Shown: positions 37,258-49,468 of the stretch, in pieces
Position numbering within the stretch: the stretch's first letter is position 1
How the letters are laid out: the number at the start of each line of letters is the position of its first letter
DNA from: Ciborinia camelliae
Lineage: Eukaryota > Ascomycota > Leotiomycetes > Helotiales > Sclerotiniaceae
Direction of reading: 5' to 3'
NCBI GenBank assembly: GCA_025890175.1
Contig: JANPYM010000011.1
Coordinates: forward strand, 532,510 to 596,509
DNA: 64,000 nt
Translations under genes and position numbers: made by a program
Notes under the pieces: model-generated
The model's input: only the letters and a program-made list of their open reading frames with translations
Told to the model about the DNA's origin: nothing
Databases searched by the model: none

Positions 37258-37593
37258 TGCCTGAAACGAAGTGCTTGGGGCAGGGGAAAACGGAACTCTC
37301 CATTTTACTGCGATCAGCTCACGTGTTTCTATACAGCACGTGTATGAGAGGACCTGCAAAAAGCGTGAAACCTATATTCAGATATACTACAAATATCAGC
37401 ATAGGAGCGTGGGGAAACTCACAGAGCCTGAAACGCATTCTATTCAGATATACTAGTGATTGACTTGGGGAAAGGGGGGGCGGCGCGGGTCGGAGATATG
37501 GGTACGGGAATCAATCACGTGAGCCGATCGCTGTAAAATGGAGATATCGTGTTTTTTGCTCCTGCCCGAAACCCCTTCACTTCGTTTCAGGCA
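37258..37593. repeat. Inverted repeat, 16-bp arms 304 bp apart
   Basis: TGCCTGAAACGAAGTG at 37258-37273 is perfectly complementary to 37578-37593, and the match continues loosely inward (GGGGCAGG). The interior has no coding capacity. It could be a small non-autonomous element or the edge of one; no target-site duplication was recognised. Confidence 0.55.
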
Positions 37594-38195
37594 TAGCAGG
37601 TTAGGGGGAGAGGAAGGGGAGGGGCGCTTCTAAATAAAATACATTTCCGGCTCTATGGGTCCTCCCACACTTCTCTACATGTTACACCTAGGTACCTATA
37701 TCTCTGCCATAGCTACACACGTGACCATGCCCATCCCATCAATAAGCCACCGATCTCTCTCTCTCTCTCAGATCCTTCCCTCATCAGCATACCTATTTCT
37801 TTTATCTGATTGATATCTAATGGATTATGATACTATTCATATACCGATGTGACGCGTGTGATAGGCAAGGGGTTTATGACGGATACGATATGTGCACGGG
37901 TGATGGACACATGATTTTACGCTTGGAAGGAAGGAAGGAAGGAAGAAAGGAAGAAATTCAAGTTATGTAGTTTTTATTATTATTATTACTATACCATTAC
38001 CATTATACATACATAGGTAATATTTAATCAACATGAAAACATCAATCTAATTCTTTTATCTAATTCTTTTTTAATTTTATTATTATTATTTAATTATTTG
38101 AAGGCTGAGGTTTTGGCTGGCTTTGGCTGGCTTTGGCTTTAAGAGAGGTGAATTTATTATTTTTATCGAAATGTTTTCTTAAATGGTGGATGTAT

Positions 38196-38338
38196 GTATG
38201 GTAGGTATATATGGTAGGTATATATGGTAGGTATATATGGTAGGTATATATGGTAGGTATATATGGTAGGTATATATGGTAGGTATATATGGTAGGTATA
38301 TATGGTAGGTATATATGGTAGGTATATATGGTAGGTAT
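38196..38338. repeat. 13-bp tandem repeat, 11 units
   Basis: Units of ATGGTAGGTATAT repeat eleven times nearly perfectly, ending 90 bp downstream of the 3' end of the transporter gene. Confidence 0.9.
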
Positions 38339-38425
38339 GATAAGGTCTTCAATCTTTACTTCGTGTGCAGAATATTCCTACCTTCCTCCTCTTCATTATC
38401 ATTATGATTATCATGATCATTATCA

Positions 38426-40199
38426 TCAATATACACACTTCCCCCTCTCCCTCTCCCTCCCCCGTCCCCAACCCCACGCACCCCCCTCCCTCAAAAACAG
38501 TCGATCAACAGCCTCCAACTCCAAGCCCCTGGTCTCAGGAAACCCCCAGAAGATGACCGGCACCCAACACGCATTCAGCGTCGCGAAGATGAGATACGTC
38601 TTGTATCCGATGTTGTCGAGCGCGATCGGCGTGATCTGCACGATCATGTAGTTGAAGATCCAGTTGCAGGCCGTGGAGATGGAGGAGCCGCGTTGGCGGA
38701 GGCGCAGCGGCAGGATTTCGCTTGGGTACACCCAGACCTGGGGGGGGAGTTAGAGGAGATGGGAGATGAATGATGGGAGATGGTTGGGGATGATTAGGGA
38801 TGGGGGGTGATGGTATGAGGGGGAAAATTAGAATTGGTGAAGGAAGAAAAGAAATCTCGAATCGAATGATTTTGCATCGGAATAAGGAAAAAATTTATAG
38901 CGAGTAGGGAACTTACAGTAGCTTGAAACCCGACCGTAAAAGCGCCTTCGAAAAGAAAAAGCATGACCGCCGCTCCAATCGCACAAGAAGTTTCAATCTC
39001 GGTATGATTTTGAACATTATAGATGAGACCGGTTTGGACGACCATGACGGCCGACATAAGGGAAATCATGGATAAAAGAAGCGGACGACGACCGACACGA
39101 TCGATGAGGAACCAAGGGATAAAACTCGCGAGGAAGAACCACGTTTGAAGGAATCCCGACATGAGCGCACTGAGCTTATCGGAGAATCCCAGAGAGGTGG
39201 AGAAGAGCGTGGGCGAGTAGTAGATCAATGCATTGATGCCACCCAATTGTTGGAAAGATTGGATGGCGCAAGCGATGAGGAAACGACGTTGAGAATGGAT
39301 GGCATCGTTTTTTAAGAGATCGCTCCAGGACCCTGCTCCGAGTGATGCTTCATATTCGCACGTGTGGATTATGTTGGCGTGCAGGGAAATTATATCCGCT
39401 TCAGACATATGGTGCGAATGTAGTCGGCTGAGAATAATCAAGGATTCATCGGGTTTTCCATGCGCAGCCAGCCATCGAGGAGATTCCGGGACGATGGCGA
39501 GAAGACCAAGCATTGGTAGTAAGAAGATACATTGGAGGATGGTTGGGATTCTCCAGGAAAATGAGGCGCTGAAGGATTGGGTAAAGCCATAGTCGATCCA
39601 ATATGCGAGAAAGATTCCAAAATTCAATGTCGAAAGTTGCATACAGACATCTGTCAAATTGTCAGTGTCGTACATATATGTATATAACTTTTCCCGAATT
39701 CCATCGTCTTACATAGTCCTCTTGTAGCTTTGGGGCTGAATTCTGCTTGGAAAACCGGAACCGTGCTATTAATAAACCCCATTCCCACTCCGGACACCAC
39801 TCGCGCCACGATCATATGAGCTCTGGAGTACGCCGCCGCTTGAAGAGTAGCTCCAAGGATCATGATGACGACACCAATGGCGATGGAATTTTTCCTTCCG
39901 AGATTCTCGCCAAAGATGGATGTGGCCACACTTCCCAGAAAACATCCCACTTCATATATCGCGACGATCAAGCCGGTGATGGTAGGAGTGGGATTGTCGA
40001 AAGTATCTTTGAATCCCGTCGAATTCACGAGTCTGTGGTTGTGACGATTAGTGACGGGATAATGAATTGGATGGGAGGGTGGGTATTGGAATTGAATTTA
40101 CCCTCCCATCAATCCATTATCATATCCGATAAGTAAAAATCCAAGACATGTTAAGGATGTCACGGCAGTGAAGAGTGCTCGGCCTTGAAGGACAGTCAT
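38426..40199 (-). CDS. MFS sugar transporter (hexose transporter family)
   Basis: Four exons on the minus strand (40102-40199, 39713-40032, 38917-39650, 38426-38737) give about 487 residues with twelve expected membrane segments. Family marks are GYDNGLMGG in the first helix, GENLGRKNS and DRVGRRPLL after helices 2 and 8, PESPRWLAAHGK before the central loop, QQLGGINALIYYSP in helix 7 (the sugar-contacting QQxxGxN) and PETRGLELE at the end of helix 12. The product imports a hexose or similar sugar by proton symport across the plasma membrane; the substrate is not predictable. The frame stays open a little upstream of the chosen ATG, so a longer N-terminus is possible if a further exon exists. 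The tail after PETRG is short and basic. Confidence 0.92.
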
Positions 40200-41700
40200 A
40201 ATGCCAAAGAAGGAGAATGCAGTGGAATAGAATTGAGCAATGGAGAAGTTAATCTCCTGGGAAAGATCTCCAAAATCGTTTGTGTATATAGGTATATATA
40301 TATATATATATATATCTTACATCAGATAACAAGGTGTTCTATGTCAAGTGATGACAATAGTTCAATCAATGGCTCAAGGCTAGATATTTCTCCCGTAACC
40401 TGCTATCGTATATAAATATAAAAACCGTCTAGATTTAGTCAACAGAAAAGAGAAATCTAGCGGGAGACTCCCGATCTGGGGAAATAATGATACAATAAGA
40501 AATTGGGAGGTGGGGGAAAAACATTTATTTTAAGTTTGACGCCTTTAAATTTTGAATTTTAAAGTTTTTAATACGTAACTATGAGTATTTTTTTTAAATT
40601 TTATACTTTTTCAAAAAAAGAATTGGGTAATCTTAATTTTTTCATCATTTTAAGCCTTTAAAGGTGTGATCTTAATGTTCTTCAAAGTACCTTAGTGGAG
40701 GTCTATGAAACCACTACATGACCCTTACAGGATGTAAAAGGCTTACATGATATTTACATGATTTAAGCGATTTACATACTGTATACATAGTATAATTTCT
40801 TATATAATGTAAATTCTTACACAATATTTACATAATGTATAAATTTTTTTAATATTATAATTTTAATTAAACATCGCGCGTACAACAAAACTTGAAAATC
40901 ATATTCCCTGTAGTACAGTAGTAGTACGTATGATTTCAATTATTAAAAAAAAAACAACTTTCCAAGTGGATATAATTGAAGTGGCTGAAAATATTAGATA
41001 TCTAAATAGGTATAAATTAAAATGAATCTGGTTTTCAGAATTTTTTTGATTTTTTAGTATATTTTTGAGCAATCGGTTATAGAATGTATACAGGCTGTAT
41101 ATATAATATAACTCGCTACACTCCAATAACATAAAGAAAAGCGTTACATATCGTATACAGCCTGTATACACAATTTACCGGTTTCGCATAACTCCACTAA
41201 GGTAATCTCTATTGAGAAGGGTAACCCAGGTTACCGAGATCCGCCCCTCGCTCTCAGAATCGAGAGAGATCACAAAATTGTATTAGTCATCAGAGAGTGA
41301 CAGAGAAGAAAGCGGTGCTGAATGAAGTCCGGGCCCGATATGAAGATTTGGGGAAGGTACTGAAAGATCGGGAGTCTTGTTTTTATATTGTGTGGGAAAG
41401 GAATGATTCATTAATTAACTAACTATGGGTGAGGGTTTGATAACGCGAATACTAAGAATTGCTTTTGTAAGAATGTGTATGGTTGAACCTTCCTCCACAG
41501 TACGAGTACAACGTTACAACGTCACATTGTCTCATAGATCGTCATAGACAGTTGTAACTTGTTACAAAACTAGGGTTTGATCGGGTTACTTGAGAATTTA
41601 CCTAGATAGTTATTTATACCTATAGTAGAACAACACCAACAATTTTATATCTCTTTAGAGCCCCCAGCCTAGCTTTACGAAATACGTATGTAAAGGTTAT
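40200..41700. other. AT-rich gene-free stretch
   Basis: From 40520 to 41190 the sequence is very AT-rich, with repeated TTTACAT(G/A)AT and ATACAG/CTGTATA words, and has no plausible gene. It looks like decayed, possibly RIP-affected DNA. From 41200 to 41700 the composition returns toward normal without a recognised gene. Confidence 0.5.
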
Positions 41701-43262
41701 AAGGAGAATTACCGGGGCCGGCAACTGACAAACGGTCAACCATGAAAACATTAAAATTTGATTTTCTACTCTATGAGAATCCAACAATCTTCCCAACACC
41801 CAAATCTCAAAAACTCTGCGGGTACTGATACAATGACTTATTCATCTCCTAACTACCCCCATCCCGACCCCCCCCCACTGCCCCCGCTCCACTACTCCCA
41901 GCCCATTCCCAGTATAACTCTTACAATCCTCTCTTTCCCCGCCGCCGTGAATAATTATCAAAGATTTGTTTGTATAGGTAAGCTTCCATTATTCGAAGAG
42001 TTGCTCGGAGGGGATCCAGTATAGCGTGGATTCCGGCACGCATTTCATCGACAGTTGGTGGTGGGACCACTTCGTCAGCGTGGTCACGATTGCCAGCCTC
42101 GTTTGGTGGTGGATCCGACCCACCATGGATCCGATTGATCTGGTCTCTATTAGATTGAAGAGTACCACAGACAGCAAAAACCAGATGGGTAGAGGAAAGA
42201 CGGGCGGATAAAGGACAGCGGGAATCGAGAATGGGCGATGGTGAGAAGGGCAGATGGATGGGATGATAAAGATAAGAAAGGAAGGATCAGATCAGACCAC
42301 ACAAACGACAGCAAAGGAAAGACCACACCCCACACCACGTGGAGAGTATACTGAGCACGCTCAATATCTCGGATGACCACAGAGATGGGTCGGGCGGGGG
42401 TGTCAAATCGATGGGACGCTCATAGAATTCGGGAGCTTGAGTACCGGTATTTGAACCTTGACTGGGTTCTGAAAGTTGGAGAATTCGCACCATTTACTCT
42501 GGTCGGGGAGTCGGGGGAATCAAGTTGTAAGAACCACTCAGTAATGGAAGTCATGTGGGTGGCGTAGACACTAAGATTTAAAGATGCCTCAAGGATCCCG
42601 AAAGTACCATAAGCATGAAGTAGTGAGTCTGGTAGTTGGGTTGCATAGTGCGGTAACCGACTTCCGGAAGGAGCTGGAACTCGAGCTTGAGCGCAAACTT
42701 GTGATGGATTGCCAAGAGCCGCTTGGTCACTTATACAATCACAGCTGGCTAGGCCGGAAAGCGGAGCGTGAGGAAGGTTGGGTCGACGGTGGCGGTAGAG
42801 GCAACGATGAGGAGATGGGGAAATAGGTGGAGGAAGAGGAACAAGGCGAGCTGAACCCAAAGGTCCAGTGTCTGTTCCTAAATAGTATGGTCCCTCGGTG
42901 AATCCAGGCTCCAATGGCGAGACAGGGTATAGGTGATCCGTGACTTTTTGGTGCGTCAATCTAACTGCTGGCACTGCAGGCTTTAATCTCCTCAGCGGAG
43001 ATACCACTAAGTTGATGAAGCGCGGCCAGCTCTCCCATCGTGATCTCGATGGATTTCTCCCGGCCGGGGCTTTCTTAAAACAGGCCTTGCGGCCTAGGAG
43101 ATCGGGGACCAGAAGGCAGAGGGGTACGTCCAACAGGGACACGGGGTGCGAGCACCCTTTGCTAGCCGCCTCTGCCTGTACTTCTTCTACAGTCACTGCC
43201 GGAACCTTCTGATTATAATTGACCAGTTGTGGTTCCATCCTGCCAGGCTGGAGAGGCCTGTG

Positions 43263-43667
43263 TGCGTTTCTTTGCACGACAGCGACGTTGGCTAAGCACA
43301 TTCCTCCACTTGCCAAGGAAATGCGGCTCGCCCCGATCTACTTGCTTAAATATGGCTTGGATCAACTGTTTCTTACTAGACTCTTTTGAATCCTATATGC
43401 GTTTCTTTGCACGACAGCGACGTTGGCTAAGCACATTCCTCCACTTGCCAAGGAAATGCGGCTCGCCCCGATCTACTTGCTTGAATACGGCTTGGATCAA
43501 CTGTTTCTTACTAGACTCTCCTGGATCTCGTATACGACTATTGGCATGACAGCGACGTTGGCTGAGGGCGTTCCATAGGGCTCGCCTCGAGCCATCTGCT
43601 GTCGCATCATTTCCAAATGCCGTCGCCCACCTGCAATGGAGTGCGTGGGCTTGCCTCAGTGCAATCC
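43263..43667. repeat. 135-bp tandem repeat, three copies, coding on the minus strand
   Basis: Copies start at 43263, 43398 and 43533. The first two are almost identical; the third keeps mainly the first 25 bp. The period is 45 codons. On the minus strand each copy reads as a basic peptide (SSKKQLIQAVFKQVDRGEPH, then LSQRRCRAKKRI). Copy 1 differs from copy 2 nearly only by C/T and G/A changes, one of which makes a stop (TAG) at the copy junction. The peptide family is not recognised. Confidence 0.85.
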
Positions 43668-43832
43668 ACCATTCCCCCATCTCTATGCCATCTAGGCATG
43701 ATGTATTCATCAGATTCTTGGGTCATGGACACCAAGAAAGGTTTCTTTCGACCAATGATTCCGAGATCCGTTGCTAGTTGGTAGTTTTCCAACTTGTAAA
43801 ACTCACCATCCGCAACTGTTGCACGAACACGC

Positions 43833-43874
43833 AGAAGTAATGGAGTATAATATATATTATACTCCATTACTTCT
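43833..43874. repeat. Perfect 42-bp palindrome
   Basis: AGAAGTAATGGAGTATAATAT is followed directly by its exact reverse complement, with no spacer. It lies inside an open minus-strand frame (43607-43918), where it encodes EVMEYNIYYTPLLL. Confidence 0.95.
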
Positions 43875-45243
43875 TCCACGGCCAGTCTTTCCACTTCGAT
43901 TCTTTCTGCTGGCGTCACAGCTTGCCAGGCTGGAGAGGCTCATCAAGAATCCCATTCCGCAATGGGGCTGGTGCGCCTTGAGAAGCCGGCGCACCTTAGA
44001 CCCTGGTGTATTTTGAGTTGACATTAAAACTCACCATTCGCAGCCATAAATAATTTCTTCTTATAATCGTCGTGGACCTGAATCCAGTTGGATGATTCTG
44101 GGCAGTTGGAGAAGGTTCGACAGTTGCAGGAGTTTTAACAGCAAAACCAGCTGTAGTATCTTGAACAATTGGGGCAGCGTAATCAGCTGACATGGCAGTA
44201 TCTTCAGTCGCATTGCCATTGCCTAGCTTGCACGTCAGATAATTGACAACTGGATTTTTGACCATGAAGATGTCTTACCAACGGAAGCTTTGAAAGTCTG
44301 AATCTCAATTTTGGGAGAACTTGTTTGAAATTTGTTTTTGGCGTCGCGATTTGCGTGATCCGCGCGTACCTCGACAGAATTGCCCTGGAGTAGTTGGCAT
44401 TAAAACTCACCATCCGCAGTTATCGAGAATTACTTATCATAAAAGTTGCAAACTTGAATCCAAGATAAAGGGGAAGAGGGGGGTTGGTAGTTTGAGTAGC
44501 TAGGATAGCTTGGAGGTGCTGCTCCTATGCGACCTGGAGAGACTGTAACAGTTTCCTCTGCGAATCTTCGTCGTCAATCTCCCTATTATTTGGAAGTGTG
44601 GTTTGAGGAGCTAATGAAATCCGAAGTGAGAAAATTGATACGTTTATACTCGGATTATCGATATGAGAGTCAGGGGTGCCGTGAAATTCCTGTAAAGTAG
44701 TGGGTGGAAGTAGCTTGCCATCCTACAGTACGGTGAAGAGTATCCGGGCTAGTACTAATTCCGTTGGCAGCCTTCACAAAATTCTTGTCGTCCATAAGAA
44801 GGATGATGGCCAAGGAGCCCTCGAAGGATGGTTTGATGTTACGGTCAGGGAAATGGGGATTGATTCTTGTCATGGAGAGGAAGGGGATATGCCCTTATCA
44901 TCTTCGGTTGATCAAATTCGCGTGACTTCAGCTGAATCTCGGTATTTTCTCTCCAGGATTCATGGAACCAGTGATTCGGAGACACTACAATTGCGTATCA
45001 TGCCAGAAATCCAGATCTTCAGGCCCTTTCCTCCGTTCTTGACTGAAGCCATCGCACTGAACTTTGAAGGCGGTTTAAATAGTAACAGATCGAGTGGAAT
45101 TGATTCTCGGAATCGAACCGACTTTCCCCAAGAAAGTCAAATGATTTGCTCCAAGAAAGGGGACTTCTAACGTAAGCGCATCCGATGCCTCCTCTCTCTT
45201 TTCGGTATATGCGCGTATTTTGAAAGTTTTCCTCTAACCTTCT

Positions 45244-45324
45244 ATTGTCTTATTAACCCATCATCGCCAAGTCTAAGAACCACAACTGCCTTATGGCTTA
45301 ATGATGATGGGTTAATAAGACAAT
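45244..45324. repeat. Inverted repeat with 21-bp perfect arms
   Basis: ATTGTCTTATTAACCCATCAT (45244-45264) is repeated in reverse complement at 45304-45324, leaving a 39-nt loop. Transcribed, this would form a strong hairpin. Confidence 0.92.
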
Positions 45325-45354
45325 ATAACTCGGATTTAAATCCTTTTTCCACAG

Positions 45355-45386
45355 GGAGCAGTTCTCCCGAACGGGAGAACTGCTCC
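45355..45386. repeat. Inverted repeat with 15-bp perfect arms, 2-nt loop
   Basis: GGAGCAGTTCTCCCG, two bases, then its exact reverse complement. It starts only 30 bp after the 45244-45324 hairpin. Confidence 0.95.
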
Positions 45387-45696
45387 GTTGCTGGTGGATG
45401 AGTTCTTCGGCAGGAGCTCGATGTTCTAGCGAATCAAGCAGGTAGTTTACTGACTTTTCGGTCTGACTACTCGGTGCTGTCGATTCGTAGATCCCGCCTT
45501 TCTCTTGACGAGAGGCTTGGGATTGCTGTTGTTTTTCTTGTTTTGCACGCTCGAGTCCACCAACTTCATCAAAGAAAAGGTGGAAGAACATCTTGGAGGA
45601 CTTGGGGGAGGATAAAATTCGGTTGGAGGTGTGATGATGAGTTTGAATGATGGCATGATAGATTTAGAAAGTTTCCCATTGACCTTCCCGATTAAA

Positions 45697-46295
45697 TCAG
45701 TGAAAGCCATTGTGGATAGTTGGCGCAATTGCATCGTAGTTATAAAGATGCATATCAACATCTTCATCGGCAGTTGATAAAACTGCGACAACAGAATCGT
45801 CGATATCCCTATCTTCTTCAGCAGTTGAAGCATTAGAAAGCTTTCCTTTGACTTTCTGTACTAAGTCAGTGAAATCCATTTTGGTTGATAACCGGCGGGC
45901 TCGACATACTCTCTCTTCCAGATCGAGGATCCAATGATCAGGATACCTAATTATCTCTACTTTGTCAGTTGGCCCATGGTTTCCCAGTGCCTAGGCCCTG
46001 CCCATGGCGGTAGTCTTCGTGACTTGCATGAGAAGTGCCTCAACTGGCGATGAAGCGAATCAGATCAAACCAGATGTCACCAAGGAGAAATTGCCAATCT
46101 CTGCTTCTTATTAAGTCTCTTTGGGGAACCACTGCAGTCTTTTTGGGTGCAAACGAAACTCTTCTGCTCTAAATCTCCATGGTAGAGATCTATGGAAGTT
46201 GTGTGAGAAGACGATTGTGCATGGTTGAGGAGAGATCTGGAGGTGGAAGCTTGAGCTTCTGAAGCAGCAGAAGTGCGGCGAAAGAAATTTATCAT
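45697..46295 (-). other. Cluster of short minus-strand ORFs with a duplicated start
   Basis: Three short frames follow one another: one from ATG at 46295 (MINFFRRTSAASEAQAS), one of 60 codons from ATG at 45879 (MDFTDLVQKVKGKLSNAS) and one from ATG at 45710 (MAFTDLIGKVNGKLSKS). The last two starts are similar over about 55 nt and lie 169 nt apart, so the second is out of frame with the first; the stop of the former lies within the start of the latter. I do not recognise the peptides. They may be one gene with an internal duplication, or small genes. Confidence 0.3.
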
Positions 46296-49174
46296 GGAGG
46301 TCAATTGGTGATTGAGCTGCCAGCATCTAGGCCCTACTATTCAGAATCACTGTCCCAAGAGACAAATGCCTCTGGCTCGCAGTTGCTCAGTGACATCCCT
46401 TGGCGATAATCCTCCTGTCACCAAATAGTGGTGGATGCAGTTCCCGGTGGCAAAGTTGCAAGGTGGCTATCCACCAGATGCTGAACTTTTGCACAAGGCC
46501 GTAGTCTATATCAAACTGGTGTATCTATTTGTGTGGTATCCTTTGTGTAATTGAGACGAGGCTATAATATCTGGGTGCAAGGAGATGGTTTTCTCAAGTG
46601 CTTTAATCTGGAAACTTGTAAGTCAGTGTCCAACTTTTATACTACCCTCAATTTCTTGGAGCAGGACCCTGTCTTACCTTGCATCTTGAGCTCGCGTTTA
46701 TTAAGGTCTGATAGATAACTATCACCGAAACCATTTTGGTGGTCTCCATAAAGCTCAACCTTTTTCTGGTTTCTCTTCAAGATGCATTAGTAATCGTGTT
46801 TGCAAAGGACTGTGATAAACCACTTACAAGTCTGTGAGACAGTTCTTTTTTAAAGCACTGATAAACACTCTAATCTGACAAGGAAGTCATCCACAGGACA
46901 ACCACTTGGCGAGAGGCTGCTCTGATCCCTATGAGAGAGACCACTTCACTTGTCCAGTTTTTATCTTTGGAATTGCTTCCTGGCATTCTTATCAAGGTTC
47001 AGAAAGAAATGGACACCTAGCCTGATTGGATCAACCATGAGGTATTGGATAGTATTCGTCTTTGTAGAACTGACACTCAGCCGGTGGTTGTGTTGTTGGT
47101 TTGTGGTGCTGAGACTAGGTGATCTTCATTAGTTATTACTCTCATGTTTTGAAGGAGTGGAAAGCATTTATCAAAGTTGGAATGACTTGCCTTTTCAAGA
47201 AAGTTCTGAAGAATTACCCATTCATTTGTTTCCTTGGTGGGTTCTGAGTAAAGGAACCATGTTCAGATACACTCTTATTTCTGATACAGTATAGATATCT
47301 TAGAAATGGATTGATCCTCACAAATTCGATATAGGTTTTCTGAAGTTTCCGGTGTGCAAGTGCACCTGCTTGGGTGTATTGCATATAAAAGTCTTGATGT
47401 ATGTAAGATTGCCTGTCCAAGTAATTTCTTCCAGGGAAGTGTAAGGAAGTAGTCTGATATCTTTTGACTGTCAAGAAGTGAAGAGCTTCTTTGCAAATAT
47501 TCCCGTGTCAATATTTGTTCAATCAATCTAACTATTGTTAGCTATCTATAATGAACAATGATCGAGAAGTCAGATCTGGAGTAGCAGTGTGGGAGTACAT
47601 ACCATTAAACGTTCTTAACAAGACACTCCAGCCTTGTGAAACTTGTCGGAAATACATCTGGCATACAAAATCCATGAGCAAAATCTGTTTCAATCAATCC
47701 TATTTCCCATTGAAGGTTATAAAGTTCAACCCTGGATTTCTAGATTAGATAATCAAAGTCAGCATATGTATTCTGCTTTGGCATTTCTATCTGTTGAGAA
47801 AAACATTGACAGTAAATACTGTTATGCAAGTGCTGATACATACATACCTAATCAATTGTCATGGGTAGTCAATTGTTGAACTTATCTCCTTTCCTCTATG
47901 CAAAGATCTGTTGTTGTTGATGGAATGAAGTCATTTCCTTGAAGAACTCTCTGTGAAACAAGAGCGAAACAATAGATTAGCAAAATCCCATGTCTATTAA
48001 GATAGCAAAATAATGAGGTGAGATGAATGAGAAAGAGTTCTTGGTATAATTGATGCTAGTATAGTGAAGAAGATGATGGAGCAGAATTGAAGGTTGGTGA
48101 GGGGGAAGCAGCAGATCGGCAGCAGATCTGCAGCAGGTATTCTGCAAGTGTTTGTTTGCATACTTCTTGAGAAGCAAAGATCGAAAAGAACTTGATAAAA
48201 AAACTTAAGGGGAGAATATTGCTTACTGCTTGATGATATATCTTTCACCAGATATCTGGCTTTGTATCTATTATTGATTGTTTTGATGATTTCAGTCCTT
48301 CAGAACATAGACCGAACCCTCTCAGTATTCTGAAATAACAGACTGGAAGTTGAAGAACTCAGGACCTCTGGAAGCTGGAGCAAGTTTACAAATCCCATCG
48401 GAAGGCCGCTTTATCTCTTTTGAGACTTTGCCTCTTTTGGGATGTTAAGCGATGGCTCGAGCTCTTCTTGATAATCAAAGACAAGATATTTCAATAGTTT
48501 GTAACTCTTAATCATTGGTTCTACCTCGCCAACCACCCTTTCTGAATATCTCTTTTTGTTCCAAGTTATTCTGAAGTCCTTAGATCTTCTTTCCAGCCCT
48601 TATACACGTGAATTCATCAGCCGAAATATGAAGGGGGTAAACAGAAGATGTTATTGTCTTCAAATTTTTCCAACTTTTTTCAATTTTGTACCATCAACAT
48701 TGGTTCATGGATAGTCCACAAGTAGTGTGAAGCTACCAAAATTCACCCGTCGGTAAATATCTCAATATTTGTTTCAAACAAAAGAATTCTCCAAGGAACT
48801 GATATCCTTCAAGTTGATTAGATGCTTTCAAATTCCTCAACATGCTTCCTCCTGCTTGGTCAACAACAACAACTTCTATTACAACCCAACACCTCTTCAC
48901 AACACCTAGAATCCTCAATGATATGTATGGATTTCTCAAGAAAGTCAAGCCAAAAAAAGACCAGATCTTACTACTTGGGTTGCTATCACTAGGCATATTT
49001 TCTGACTAGCATGAACTTATCAAACTAGCACCCAGTCGATCTCTGAAAACAAAGAAGGCAGATCCACATTATCTCAAGAGAGCCATGGAAGTTGAACAGG
49101 ATACCACAATCCTTCAAGTGTATGAATGCCCAGACGAAGGAAAGCAGTTCTTCGCGAAAATTTTGAAGAGCTGA

Positions 49175-49468
49175 TTACTTTTGGGAAAACCACTTGGGCG
49201 AGCTATTCAAAGAACTTTCCAAGTTATTGTCCCAAAGTCTTGAAGATAGTGGAGTATGATCATGAGGATGCTGAAAAGCAAGTTGAGCTTCCAAAAAGCA
49301 GGCAGTTACGAGACCAAGCAGAGCGATGATGATGATGCCCAGGAGAATGGCAATGGGGATCAGACCCACTAATTTGCAGTCAAGATTATCAAGATTTGAT
49401 TGTGTGCCCTCCAACCAGCTGGGTTCATGGAACAAGCTTAACAGTAAGCAATCCAATGGTGAAACCAC
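49175..49468 (-). CDS. Possible membrane-protein exon
   Basis: A minus-strand open frame of about 98 codons contains one strong membrane segment (LIPIAILLGIIIIALLGLVT) flanked by Lys/Cys on one side and a His/Pro/Asp-rich segment on the other. It has no ATG at its beginning; AATAG just upstream (about 49480) could be a splice acceptor. No family is recognised, and the island around it contains much broken coding sequence, so this may be a relic. Confidence 0.25.
   Translation of the reverse strand: MVSPLDCLLLSLFHEPSWLEGTQSNLDNLDCKLVGLIPIAILLGIIIIALLGLVTACFLEAQLAFQHPHDHTPLSSRLWDNNLESSLNSSPKWFSQK

Larger units (their letters stand above)
35828..38425. other. Intergenic stretch upstream of the bZIP gene
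   Basis: It holds the bZIP promoter (35828-36300) and no recognised gene. Short ORFs near 36322-37463 are unsupported. A 16-bp perfect inverted repeat pairs 37258-37273 with 37578-37593, and ATTCAGATATACTA occurs twice between the arms. A 13-bp array lies at 38196-38338. Confidence 0.55.
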
